Shown here: positions 1 to 6,028 of the stretch, piece by piece
Layout of the letters: the number at the start of each line of letters is the position of its first letter
How positions within the stretch are numbered: position 1 is the stretch's first letter
NCBI GenBank assembly: GCA_035565335.1
Contig: DATMSO010000007.1
Location: 1 to 13,908 of the forward strand
From: Methylovorus sp035565335
Lineage (GTDB): Bacteria > Pseudomonadota > Gammaproteobacteria > Burkholderiales > Methylophilaceae
Direction of reading: 5' to 3'
DNA length: 13,908 bases
Program-made: the position numbers and the translations under genes
Notes under the pieces: generated by a model
The model's database searches: none
What the model was told of the DNA's origin: nothing
Seen by the model: the letters and a program-made list of their open reading frames with translations, nothing else

Positions 1-334
1 TTCCAAAGCTCGTGAGAATGATTGGCTCAATGATACAAGCCAATGCAAGTATCAGGATATTGATGAGTCTCACATCTAAAAACTCATTGCCTGTAAACAC
101 AAATGAAGCTGAGCCGGATGGAATGAATACACCAATTATTAAGCCGATAATAAGGTACAAAACGGTATAATCTATAGTCCTGGCAAACAACCTTCTCCAT
201 GGATGCGTTCCTGAAATTGCCTCAGAACTGCCAACTGAGTTGCTTGTTTTTTCAGCACCGTTTTGAGCTAGGCATTCCGGACAAAGCTCAGCCTCCTGGT
301 CATAATTCTTTCCGCAGCTTACACAGTAGTTCAT
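1..334 (-). CDS. RDD-family membrane protein with N-terminal zinc ribbon (partial, C-terminus beyond left edge)
   Basis: The reading frame is open from an ATG at 334 to the left edge, giving the first 111 residues. A short zinc ribbon comes first, with Cys4, Cys7, Cys18 and Cys21 in a CxxC-x10-CxxC arrangement. A polar linker follows (about 25-44). Then comes the Arg/Ala-Arg-x-Ile-Asp start typical of RDD domains (residues 47-55), leading into a hydrophobic segment at about 57-71 and a second at about 90-107. The start is supported by an AAAGGGGGA ribosome binding site about 10 bases upstream. RDD proteins are integral membrane proteins of mostly unknown role, some linked to transport or ion homeostasis, so no specific function is claimed. 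All four Arg codons are AGA or AGG, and GC is about 42% by my count (141 of 334). This differs strongly from the fmd genes and suggests acquisition by transfer. Confidence 0.85.
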   Translation of the reverse strand, partial: MNYCVSCGKNYDQEAELCPECLAQNGAEKTSNSVGSSEAISGTHPWRRLFARTIDYTVLYLIIGLIIGVFIPSGSASFVFTGNEFLDVRLINILILALACIIEPIILTSFG

Positions 335-392
335 GACGTTAAATTCCCCCTTTATTTTTCGATCAATGTGCCTTTTGACTTTTGTGTATCGT

Positions 393-420
393 ATTGTAGA
401 TTTATGCGTGTAACGGTCAG
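393..420 (-). promoter_or_regulatory. Possible weak sigma-70 promoter for the RDD gene
   Basis: Read on the minus strand there is a CTGACC -35-like element (420-415), a 16-base spacer, and TACAAT as a -10 element (398-393), about 60 bases before the RDD start codon. The -10 matches five of six consensus bases; the -35 matches four. The AT-rich surroundings make chance matches likely. Confidence 0.3.
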
Positions 421-685
421 GATTAGACAACTAACCTGCTGTGTTCCTCCATACCATAGAGTTGTATGGGACTATAGCAGAGCATAACTCTTCTATTTTG
501 ACCTGCACCCCTCTGTCGTACCAACATTAAAGTTCTTTAAGTCGATGTTTCAGCTCGATGGGATATACACGCAAGGCTCTAATTTTATGCATGGTCGTGT
601 TGTGTCTCGGTATCAGGGGTGTTTTTAAGAATTAGTGGAGGAAGGCGCTGTCTGCCGGAGTTAAGCCGCGATCCAGCGCATGCAC

Positions 686-705
686 ATAGCGGAACCCCCC
701 GCTAT
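686..705. repeat. Inverted repeat (hairpin) upstream of the Nudix gene
   Basis: A 7-base perfect stem ATAGCGG/CCGCTAT encloses a 6-base loop (AACCCC). An outer TTAAGC (661-666) and GCTTAA (707-712) could extend it as a longer imperfect structure. No T-run follows on either strand, so it does not look like an intrinsic terminator. It could be an operator or a leader hairpin in the Nudix mRNA. Confidence 0.45.
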
Positions 706-749
706 CGCTTAAACTCAAGCCTCACCCATCTACATTCCGATTACTCCCC

Positions 750-1325
750 ATGCACAACGACAACGACCTCATCGAAACCCCTATTTCTTCTGAAGTGATT
801 GCCTCCGGTGGCATGCTGACGGCGCGCCGTGATCAGGTACGTTTGCCGAGTGGCGGCCAGAGCCAGCGCGAATATGTCTTGCACCCGGGGGCCGTGGTGA
901 TGGTCGCCTTGCTGGATAACGGGCATCTGATACTGGAGCGGCAGTTTCGCTACCCCTTGCGCCGGGTGTTTATCGAGTTGCCGGCGGGCAAGATTGATCA
1001 GGGCGAAGCGCCGCTGCTGACCGGGCAGCGCGAGTTGCTGGAGGAAACGGGGTATACCGCCCAGGAATGGGTGTATCTCGGTTTGCAGCATCCTTGCATC
1101 GGCTATTCAAATGAGGTCATACACATTTATCTGGCGCGCGGGCTGACGGCGGGCGAGCACAAGCGGGATGAGGACGAGGCCTTGCATATCATCGATGCGA
1201 GTTTGCAGGATTGTCTGGCGATGGTGCAGCGCGGTGAGATTACCGATGGCAAAACCATTGTGGCGCTGATGTGGGCAGAGAAATATTTATCCGGCCAGTG
1301 GCAGCCCATGCCGGTAGAGGCTTGA
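750..1325 (+). CDS. nudF: Nudix hydrolase, ADP-ribose/ADP-sugar pyrophosphatase type
   Basis: This 191-residue protein has a complete Nudix box at residues 80-102, following the GX5EX7REUXEEXGU pattern: Gly80, Glu86, then Arg94-Glu95 and the metal-binding pair Glu98-Glu99. The box is preceded by ELPAGK, which is typical of ADP-ribose pyrophosphatases. The family hydrolyses ADP-ribose or other ADP-sugars to AMP and a sugar phosphate in the cytoplasm, clearing reactive nucleotide sugars. The length fits NudF-type enzymes. The start at 750 has no clear Shine-Dalgarno sequence, but the N-terminus before the beta-strand core is of normal length; an internal Met at residue 22 would remove family sequence. 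The next gene begins 1 base after the stop, so the two are probably co-transcribed and translationally coupled. The Nudix class is certain; the exact substrate is inferred. Confidence 0.88.
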   Translation: MHNDNDLIETPISSEVIASGGMLTARRDQVRLPSGGQSQREYVLHPGAVVMVALLDNGHLILERQFRYPLRRVFIELPAGKIDQGEAPLLTGQRELLEETGYTAQEWVYLGLQHPCIGYSNEVIHIYLARGLTAGEHKRDEDEALHIIDASLQDCLAMVQRGEITDGKTIVALMWAEKYLSGQWQPMPVEA

Positions 1326-1326
1326 G

Positions 1327-2196
1327 ATGACGGAGCCTGAGATGACAGATCGCGTGCTCGTCGTTGGCTGCGGTGATCTGGGGCAGGCGGTGGCCAGCCT
1401 GCTGCAGGATGCTGGCCTGGAGGTTTATGGCCTGAAGCGCAGCATCATGGCATTGCCGGCGGGGGTGCATCTGCTGCAGGCGGATGTGACCCGGCCTGAG
1501 ACTTTGCAAGGGTTGGCAGCGTTGAAGCCCCGCGTTCTGATTTATTGCGTGGCGGCGGATGCGCACCGTGACGACAGTTATCTGGCGCATTATGTCGAGG
1601 GCTTGCGCAATACGCTGGCGGCCTTGCAGCCAGCGCGGCCTGCGCACGTGTTTTTTGTTTCCAGCACCGGGGTTTATGGGCAGGTGAGCGATGATCTGCT
1701 GGATGAAACTACGGTGCCTGTGCCGGATGGGTTCAGCGGTGAGCGCATGCTGCAGGCAGAGCAACTGCTGGCAGAGGCATACCCGGCGGCGCATACCATC
1801 CTGCGTTTTTCCGGCATCTACGGCCCCGGCCGTCGCCGCATGCTGGATCTGGCGCGTGAGCCTGCCCGCTGGCCGGCGCAGAATGGCTGGACCAACCGCA
1901 TACACCGCGATGATGGTGCCGCGGCGGTGGCTTTTCTGGTGAAGCAGGTGCTCGCAAGCAACCCGGTGGAGCCGCTGTACGTGGTCACGGATGACCGCCC
2001 GGCGTCGCAATATGAGGTGCTGCAGTGGCTGGCCGCGCAGATGGGCGTGCCCGATGCCCCGCAGAATGCGCCTGCGGTCGCAGGCAACAAGCGCTTGAGC
2101 AACCAGCGCCTGCGGCATGCGGGTTTCCAGTTGCGCTATCCCGATTACCAAGCGGGCTATGCGGCTTTGCTGGCGGATGAGGGCGTGGCGACGTAG
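1327..2196 (+). CDS. NAD(P)-binding Rossmann-fold protein, YeeZ-like extended SDR/epimerase
   Basis: The 289-residue product opens with a beta-strand and a glycine-rich nucleotide-binding loop (GCGDLG, residues 14-19). This is the layout of atypical SDR/NAD-dependent epimerase family members such as YeeZ. Mid-protein it has the VSSTGVYG motif characteristic of sugar-nucleotide epimerase-like SDRs, and later a FSGIYGPGR motif. The usual YxxxK catalytic pair is not seen in its normal place, so enzyme activity and substrate are unknown. The start at 1327 lies 1 base after the Nudix stop with GAGG upstream. A second ATG at 1342, also with a good GGAG upstream, would shorten the protein by five residues and cannot be excluded. 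The gene ends convergently with the decarboxylase gene. Confidence 0.82.
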   Translation: MTEPEMTDRVLVVGCGDLGQAVASLLQDAGLEVYGLKRSIMALPAGVHLLQADVTRPETLQGLAALKPRVLIYCVAADAHRDDSYLAHYVEGLRNTLAALQPARPAHVFFVSSTGVYGQVSDDLLDETTVPVPDGFSGERMLQAEQLLAEAYPAAHTILRFSGIYGPGRRRMLDLAREPARWPAQNGWTNRIHRDDGAAAVAFLVKQVLASNPVEPLYVVTDDRPASQYEVLQWLAAQMGVPDAPQNAPAVAGNKRLSNQRLRHAGFQLRYPDYQAGYAALLADEGVAT

Positions 2197-2378
2197 ATTT
2201 TATTCCGGTGTTTCTTTCGGAGTAGGCACTTGGCCTTTTCTGGCTGGTCTTCACTCTCTCGGCCACGACGTATAAATCCGCTGGGTAAGCCCGACTGATG
2301 CTGAGCGCAAGGCCGTTCAAACCCCATGCTGCCCGCATAGCCGTTCAAAACCATGCATCTCGCTGAAACAGATAGTCT
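2197..2378. other. Convergent intergenic region with an imperfect direct repeat
   Basis: Two convergent genes end on either side of this 182-base gap. I see no strong hairpin followed by a T-run. GCCGTTCAAACCCCATGC (2312-2329) recurs as GCCGTTCAAAACCATGC (2340-2356), 28 bases later with one base deleted and one changed. The repeat lies just beyond the 3' end of the leftward decarboxylase gene; its role is unknown. Confidence 0.5.
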
Positions 2379-3839
2379 CTAGGCAGGCTGCCCCAGTTGA
2401 TTCAGCGCCAGCAGCAGTTCATCGATATCTTCCGCTTGCGTGTAGGGGTTCATCAGGGTGGTGCGCAGCCAGACGCGGCCTTCCAGCGTAACGCGGGTTA
2501 AATGAAAACGCCCGCTTTGCACCAGCTGCTCGCGCAGGCGGCTCTGGTGCATATCCAGCGTGGGGCCTTGCAGATCATCACGCCGGTGGCGGAAGCAGAC
2601 AATATTGGTTTGCGGCGACATCAGCAGCTCAAAGTCGGGATGTGCCTGCAGCTTGTCGGCGAGCAGCCGCGCCTTGGCAAACGCGCTATCCACCAATTGC
2701 GCCATGCCGCTGACGCCATAAAGCGAAAATGCCGCCCACAGCTTCAGCCCCATCATGCGCTTGGTGCATTCCAGCGTGCGGTAGCTGACGTTGTAAAGCT
2801 CCTCAATATGCTCGCCACCCTGAAACAGATACGACGCATCCTGGCTGAATGCCTCAAAGCTGCTGGCGGTATTGCGAAACAGCACGGCGGAGACTGCGGC
2901 AGGCATATACAGCAGCTTGTGACCATCCCACACCACGGAGTCGGCGAGCGCGATGCCTTCCAGCGCGGCGCGATGCTGCGGCGATAGCAGCGCGGAGGCG
3001 CCATGCGCGCCATCCACGTGCAGCCACAAGCCATGGTCGCGGCAGTAATGCCCTATTTCCATCAGAGGATCGATGCTGCCGGTTGGCGTGCAGCCTGCGG
3101 TGGCAACCACGGCCATGATCGCCGTGTCATTCGCTAGCGCTTCGGCATGCGCCAGCGCCAGCGCGTTCACCAGCATGCGGCCTTCGGTATCGGTCGGGAT
3201 GCTGATGACAGCATCGGTGCCCAGGCCCATGATGCCCGCAGCGCGGCTGATGGAGTAATGCGCATGCTCCGACACCAGGATGCGCAAGGGCTTCACATCG
3301 GCAACGCCATGTTTCCATACATCCGCCGCATGCTGACGCGCGGCGAGCAGGGCAGTGAGATTGGCTTGCGCACCGCCCGAGGTGAGGATGCCGCCCGCGT
3401 TCTGCCAGCCAATCAGCTCACCCAGCCAGCGCAACACTTGCCGCTCCAGCATGGTGGCGCTGGGGCCGGTTTCATAGACCGCCATGGCCTGGTTGGTGAG
3501 GGCGGCGACCAGATCGCACAGTGCCGCCACCGGCAATGGCGTGGCCACCTGGTGCCCCATATTGTGCGGATGATGAATGGCGAGGCTGCTGGGCAGAATG
3601 TCGTTTTTCAGGCGGTCAAGCAGCCCGGCGGCATCCAGCAGTGGCGCACTTGGCAGGGGCGCTTGCCATGCCTTGTCGGCCGTCTTGGGCGCTTGCCAGT
3701 GCATCACGGCGTCTTGCCCGGCCAGATTACCGGCAAGGTGATCTGCCAGCAGATCGATCAGGCGATGTCCCAAGTCACGGAAGTTTTCCGGAGAGAACAT
3801 CGCGGCGATGTCATGGGAAGGAGGCGTAGGGATTTTCAT
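2379..3839 (-). CDS. Group II PLP-dependent amino acid decarboxylase
   Basis: This 486-residue protein matches the pyridoxal-dependent decarboxylase (group II) family in length and motif order. It has the TSGGAQANLTALLAAR cofactor-binding stretch at about 153-168, EHAHYS with the ring-stacking His194, TAGCTPTGSIDP at about 248-259, HVDGAHG with Asp276 to pair with the pyridine nitrogen, and WDGHK with Lys308 as the predicted Schiff-base lysine. Family members decarboxylate diaminobutyrate, glutamate, aspartate or aromatic amino acids in the cytoplasm; sequence alone does not tell me which substrate is used here. The start is 1 base after the stop of the oxygenase gene, so translation is very likely coupled. 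The pairing suggests the two act on related substrates or in one pathway, but that is inference. Confidence 0.87.
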   Translation of the reverse strand: MKIPTPPSHDIAAMFSPENFRDLGHRLIDLLADHLAGNLAGQDAVMHWQAPKTADKAWQAPLPSAPLLDAAGLLDRLKNDILPSSLAIHHPHNMGHQVATPLPVAALCDLVAALTNQAMAVYETGPSATMLERQVLRWLGELIGWQNAGGILTSGGAQANLTALLAARQHAADVWKHGVADVKPLRILVSEHAHYSISRAAGIMGLGTDAVISIPTDTEGRMLVNALALAHAEALANDTAIMAVVATAGCTPTGSIDPLMEIGHYCRDHGLWLHVDGAHGASALLSPQHRAALEGIALADSVVWDGHKLLYMPAAVSAVLFRNTASSFEAFSQDASYLFQGGEHIEELYNVSYRTLECTKRMMGLKLWAAFSLYGVSGMAQLVDSAFAKARLLADKLQAHPDFELLMSPQTNIVCFRHRRDDLQGPTLDMHQSRLREQLVQSGRFHLTRVTLEGRVWLRTTLMNPYTQAEDIDELLLALNQLGQPA

Positions 3840-3840
3840 C

Positions 3841-4464
3841 TTAAAGTGATGTACTGCGTGTTCTGAACCAGCCGGTGAGGCTGATGCGCTCGCGGCGCGA
3901 AGGCATCACCTCGTGCATGAAGCGGGCGGAGAGAAAGGTCACCAAGGTGCCGCCCGTCGGGCTCACATCCACATAAGGTTCGCTGGCGTTGCCATTGAGA
4001 TAAATGCGCAAGGTGCCACCATCGTCTGGCTGCCAGTCTTCATTGAGATAAAGGATGCAGCTGAGCTGGCGCTCATCGCGGCCCTGAAACTGATCCAGAT
4101 GCTTGCGGTAAACCGCCCCCGGCGGGTAGATGGCGAGATGGGTTTCCAGCTCGAACAGCCCCATGAACAGTGCCTGGTTAAACTCTTGCTGCAGTTGCCG
4201 CATAGCCGTGAGGTAATCCCTCTGCGTTGTGCTGGCTGCCTCTTCCTCAATCCAGTGAATGAAGTCGCCACGCAAGCCCATATTATCGGCCGATCGGCGG
4301 CTGGAAAGGTCCGTGGTCGCGGCTTGAAGCCCGCCCTGCGCATGCAGTGCTCTTGCCTCATCCGCCAGCGCCTTAATCAGGTGTGGCGGCAAAAAATCAG
4401 GCGTGATGGCATAGCCATCATTGGCGATGGCATCCACCAGTAAATCATTGGAACGTGAATTCAT
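3841..4464 (-). CDS. 2-oxoglutarate/Fe(II) oxygenase, prolyl-4-hydroxylase-like
   Basis: The 207-residue protein has the iron-binding facial triad of the 2OG-Fe(II) superfamily: His122-x-Asp124 inside a YRKHLDQFQGRDERQ context, and His184 in FMHEVMP. Arg193 in the RERISLTGWF ending is placed to bind 2-oxoglutarate. The CILYLNEDWQPDDGGTLRIY stretch between these is typical of the SM-20/EGLN branch. Known bacterial members of this branch include the Pseudomonas prolyl hydroxylase that acts on EF-Tu; whether this protein shares that target is not shown. The start at 4464 has no visible Shine-Dalgarno sequence, yet the N-terminus is of normal length for the family. It is the first gene of a two-gene minus-strand unit with the decarboxylase. 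Confidence 0.85.
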   Translation of the reverse strand: MNSRSNDLLVDAIANDGYAITPDFLPPHLIKALADEARALHAQGGLQAATTDLSSRRSADNMGLRGDFIHWIEEEAASTTQRDYLTAMRQLQQEFNQALFMGLFELETHLAIYPPGAVYRKHLDQFQGRDERQLSCILYLNEDWQPDDGGTLRIYLNGNASEPYVDVSPTGGTLVTFLSARFMHEVMPSRRERISLTGWFRTRSTSL

Positions 4465-4500
4465 GAATTAGGGCAGAACCCGGACTAACATCAGTCGCTC

Positions 4501-4506
4501 ATTATA
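4501..4506 (-). promoter_or_regulatory. Consensus -10 element upstream of the oxygenase gene
   Basis: On the minus strand the bases read TATAAT, a perfect sigma-70 -10 hexamer, about 37 bases before the oxygenase start codon. No good -35 hexamer lies 16-18 bases further upstream (the best reads GCATAA or similar), so an activator might be needed. The element sits right behind the stop codon of the coiled-coil gene, which implies a separate promoter for the oxygenase/decarboxylase pair. Confidence 0.5.
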
Positions 4507-4523
4507 GCCCGCCCAGCCGCGGC

Positions 4524-4901
4524 TTATGCAGCCGGCAGGTGATACCCGATATAGACCAAGCCTCCAGCAAGCAACACCCCCAGCCAGCCCAGCAGCCGCA
4601 AGCGCCGCCGCAGCGATTCCATCTCTGCCACCATGCCGGCATGCTGCTCGGCCAAACGCTTGATAAGCTGCCCGGATTCTTCCAGCTCCTCGTGCAGACG
4701 GGCCAGCGCATGCCGCTGCTCACGCACTGCCTGCGCCAGGGCTTCCGGCTCGGGCGGTAATACCGCCATCTCCGCCACGTCTTCGGCTTGGCCTTCCGAT
4801 TTCAGGCGCTGATAGAGCTTTTTTGCGCCATCCAGCACCTGCGGCGCGTGGTCAATCACTTGTCCCCACGGGATCAGTTTGAATAATGTGGACCAGAGCA
4901 T
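4524..4901 (-). CDS. Small coiled-coil protein with C-terminal membrane anchor, function unknown
   Basis: I do not recognise a named family. I chose the ATG at 4901 because AAAGGAAG lies about five bases upstream; an in-frame ATG 90 bases earlier lacks such a site. The 125-residue product has an amphipathic N-terminus (about 1-30), an acidic/proline patch (about 38-53), and a long charged, Leu/Glu/Arg/Gln-rich helix with heptad-like spacing (about 53-100). It ends in one hydrophobic segment (about 103-120) followed by only a few residues. That layout suggests a tail-anchored inner-membrane protein with its coiled coil in the cytoplasm, possibly an oligomerising scaffold. It lies on the minus strand between the oxygenase promoter and the divergent tRNA gene. 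Confidence 0.7.
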   Translation of the reverse strand: MLWSTLFKLIPWGQVIDHAPQVLDGAKKLYQRLKSEGQAEDVAEMAVLPPEPEALAQAVREQRHALARLHEELEESGQLIKRLAEQHAGMVAEMESLRRRLRLLGWLGVLLAGGLVYIGYHLPAA

Positions 4902-5020
4902 GATCTTCCTTTGAATGTTGTCCCATGAATAACAGAATACCTGTTCAAAAGACCTCTGCGCGCCAAAATCATTCCCTTGGCCCATCCTCAAACAAGTGTC
5001 GGGCCTGTGCGTTACAGTGA

Positions 5021-5049
5021 TTGTTCGACGCCGGGAGTTCGGCTATAAT
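5021..5049 (+). promoter_or_regulatory. Sigma-70 promoter of the tRNA-Val gene
   Basis: TTGTTC (5021-5026) and a perfect TATAAT (5044-5049) are separated by 17 bases. The -10 is followed by a GC-rich stretch (GCGTGCC), the kind of discriminator seen at stringently controlled stable-RNA promoters. It lies 39 bases before the mature tRNA 5' end. Confidence 0.85.
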
Positions 5050-5088
5050 GCGTGCCTCTTGAAGCTTGAGGCATCAATTCAAGCCTGC

Positions 5089-5165
5089 AGTCGCGTAGCT
5101 CAGCTGGTTAGAGCACCACCTTGACATGGTGGGGGTCGATGGTTCGAGTCCATTCGCGACTACCA
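5089..5165 (+). tRNA. tRNA-Val (anticodon GAC)
   Basis: All four arms of the cloverleaf can be drawn. The acceptor stem AGTCGCG (5089-5095) pairs with CGCGACT (5155-5161). The D stem is GCTC/GAGC. The anticodon stem CCACC (5116-5120) pairs with GGTGG (5128-5132) around loop TTGACAT, giving anticodon GAC at 5123-5125, which reads GUC/GUU valine codons. The T arm has loop TTCGAGT and one G-T closing pair. CCA is encoded (5163-5165), making 77 bases in all. It is a single-gene transcription unit with its own promoter and terminator. Confidence 0.97.
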
Positions 5166-5172
5166 AACAAAT

Positions 5173-5202
5173 AAAAAAGCCGCTCAATCGAGCGGCTTTT
5201 TT
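5173..5202. terminator. Bidirectional intrinsic terminator after tRNA-Val
   Basis: A 7-base GC-rich stem GCCGCTC (5179-5185)/GAGCGGC (5190-5196) with a 4-base loop is flanked by six A on the left and six T on the right. It therefore works as a hairpin plus T-run on both strands. It would end the tRNA transcript rightward and the lipoprotein transcript leftward; the lipoprotein stop codon is about 40 bases away. Confidence 0.93.
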
Positions 5203-5240
5203 ATTGTCAGTTTTCACTTCCGGGCAGCGTCTTGCGCCCT

Positions 5241-5789
5241 TTACTTCGATGCCAACCCGTACCAGCCGCTCTTGCGCATGCAGATGAGCAAACCACGCGT
5301 GGTGTATTGCGTAACCGGGTCCGGGCGATGCTCTTCTCCTAGCTCGGCCACGCATTGATCCGTGGCATCTGCCAGTTCCGTGCGTCCGGCGCCGCGTTTC
5401 CACCAGGATGTGACCTTGAACTTGTCCGTCATACTTTTGACCGGTGCTGCCGGGGCGCCCGAAGCAGTAGCGCCCGTGGCCGGGCTCGGCGTGCCCGACT
5501 CTACCATGGTGGCGGCTGCCGCGGCGGCTACGTCACCCTGACTCCCGCTGCTGCGGTTATCTTCATTGGGCATGAGTACCGCTACCGGATCCATATCGCT
5601 GAGGTCATGGACGAACCAGCCTTGCTCTTCCAAGCATTTTTTCACGGCGGCATCGCTCATGCCGCTGGCTTTGCACTGATCTCTGGACTTCTCAAGGTCG
5701 GCGGCAGTAGCCCCGCGCTTATAAGAAAACTCACCGCATGCACTTAATAGCAGGCAGGCCAGCAATGGCGCCAATAGCATTTTTTTCAT
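5241..5789 (-). CDS. Predicted lipoprotein with duplicated KRGA...DQC...C-x4-GW motif
   Basis: I do not recognise a named family. The 182-residue protein begins with a lipoprotein signal peptide: a Lys-Lys start, a hydrophobic core and a lipobox LLSAC with the lipidated Cys18. I chose the ATG at 5789 because the signal peptide starts there and GAGGA lies upstream; the open frame continues 53 codons further but that part looks non-coding. The mature protein has two copies of one motif: KRGA at 24-27 with Asp-Gln-Cys39, then Cys52-x4-Gly-Trp58; and KRGA at 131-134 with Asp-Gln-Cys146, then Cys170-x4-Gly-Trp176. An Ala/Ser/Thr/Pro/Gly-rich linker (about 78-118) separates them. The four cysteines could form a disulfide in each copy. 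It is divergent from fmdC, with the leftward terminator near 5173-5202. Confidence 0.8.
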   Translation of the reverse strand: MKKMLLAPLLACLLLSACGEFSYKRGATAADLEKSRDQCKASGMSDAAVKKCLEEQGWFVHDLSDMDPVAVLMPNEDNRSSGSQGDVAAAAAATMVESGTPSPATGATASGAPAAPVKSMTDKFKVTSWWKRGAGRTELADATDQCVAELGEEHRPDPVTQYTTRGLLICMRKSGWYGLASK

Positions 5790-5885
5790 TGAGGTGTCCT
5801 CGCCTTTATTCACGTCGTCAAATTCCTTGTAGGACAAATGCTCACACAGCATACCGGTCCCGTCTGTAAAAACAACTACGCAATA

Positions 5886-5977
5886 TGACGTATTTAAGCC
5901 CCCTTTGGCACTCGCTAATCTAGCACCACGTTGCACGTCAGTCGGCATTTGCGATGGATGACGTGAAACCCGTTTCA
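5886..5977. promoter_or_regulatory. Operator-like motif cluster in the divergent region before fmdC
   Basis: The 239-base divergent region contains TGACGT at 5886-5891. An exact inverted pair CACGTCA (5934-5940) and TGACGTG (5959-5965) lies 18 bases apart, with an additional CACGT at 5927-5931. A 14-base palindrome TGAAAC-CC-GTTTCA (5964-5977) overlaps the last copy. Such repeated half-sites are the usual signature of a transcription factor binding region. I cannot assign the factor, and I see no convincing sigma-70 or sigma-54 promoter for fmdC, so activator dependence is possible. Confidence 0.45.
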
Positions 5978-6028
5978 GGGTGCAGGTTTTTTTACAGTGT
6001 GGCTCATCTACATAAAGGGGATTACGCG

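Larger units (their letters stand above)
335..749. other. 415-base intergenic stretch without a recognisable gene
   Basis: I see no convincing coding region or RNA gene here. It is AT-rich on the left, like the neighbouring RDD gene. It holds three short inverted repeats: CCATAC/GTATGG at 449-454 and 464-469, a near-perfect palindrome TTAAAG-TT-CTTTAA at 527-540, and ATAGCGG/CCGCTAT at 686-692 and 699-705. Promoters for the leftward RDD gene and the rightward Nudix gene should lie here, but only weak candidates are visible. Confidence 0.6.

Noticed and set aside
686..705. Intrinsic terminator upstream of nudF
   Set aside because: The hairpin is clean, but no T-run follows on either strand.
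1240..2151. Long minus-strand open frame opposite the YeeZ-like gene, and similar long frames opposite fmdA, fmdD and fmdF
   Set aside because: They lack family motifs and have no ribosome binding sites that I can see, while the opposite strand encodes recognisable proteins.
4902..4991. Upstream start for the coiled-coil gene at 4991
   Set aside because: No ribosome binding site there, while AAAGGAAG precedes the ATG at 4901.
5089..5165. tRNA-Val as an attachment site of an integrated element
   Set aside because: No repeat of the tRNA 3' end and no integrase gene are visible in the window.
5906..5936. Sigma-54 promoter (TGGCAC ... TTGCAC) before fmdC
   Set aside because: The two elements are 19 bases apart instead of about 5, so they cannot form a -24/-12 promoter.
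5954..6028. Upstream start for fmdC at 5954
   Set aside because: It would place 25 residues before a clear Sec signal peptide; the ATG at 6029 has an AAAGGGG site.
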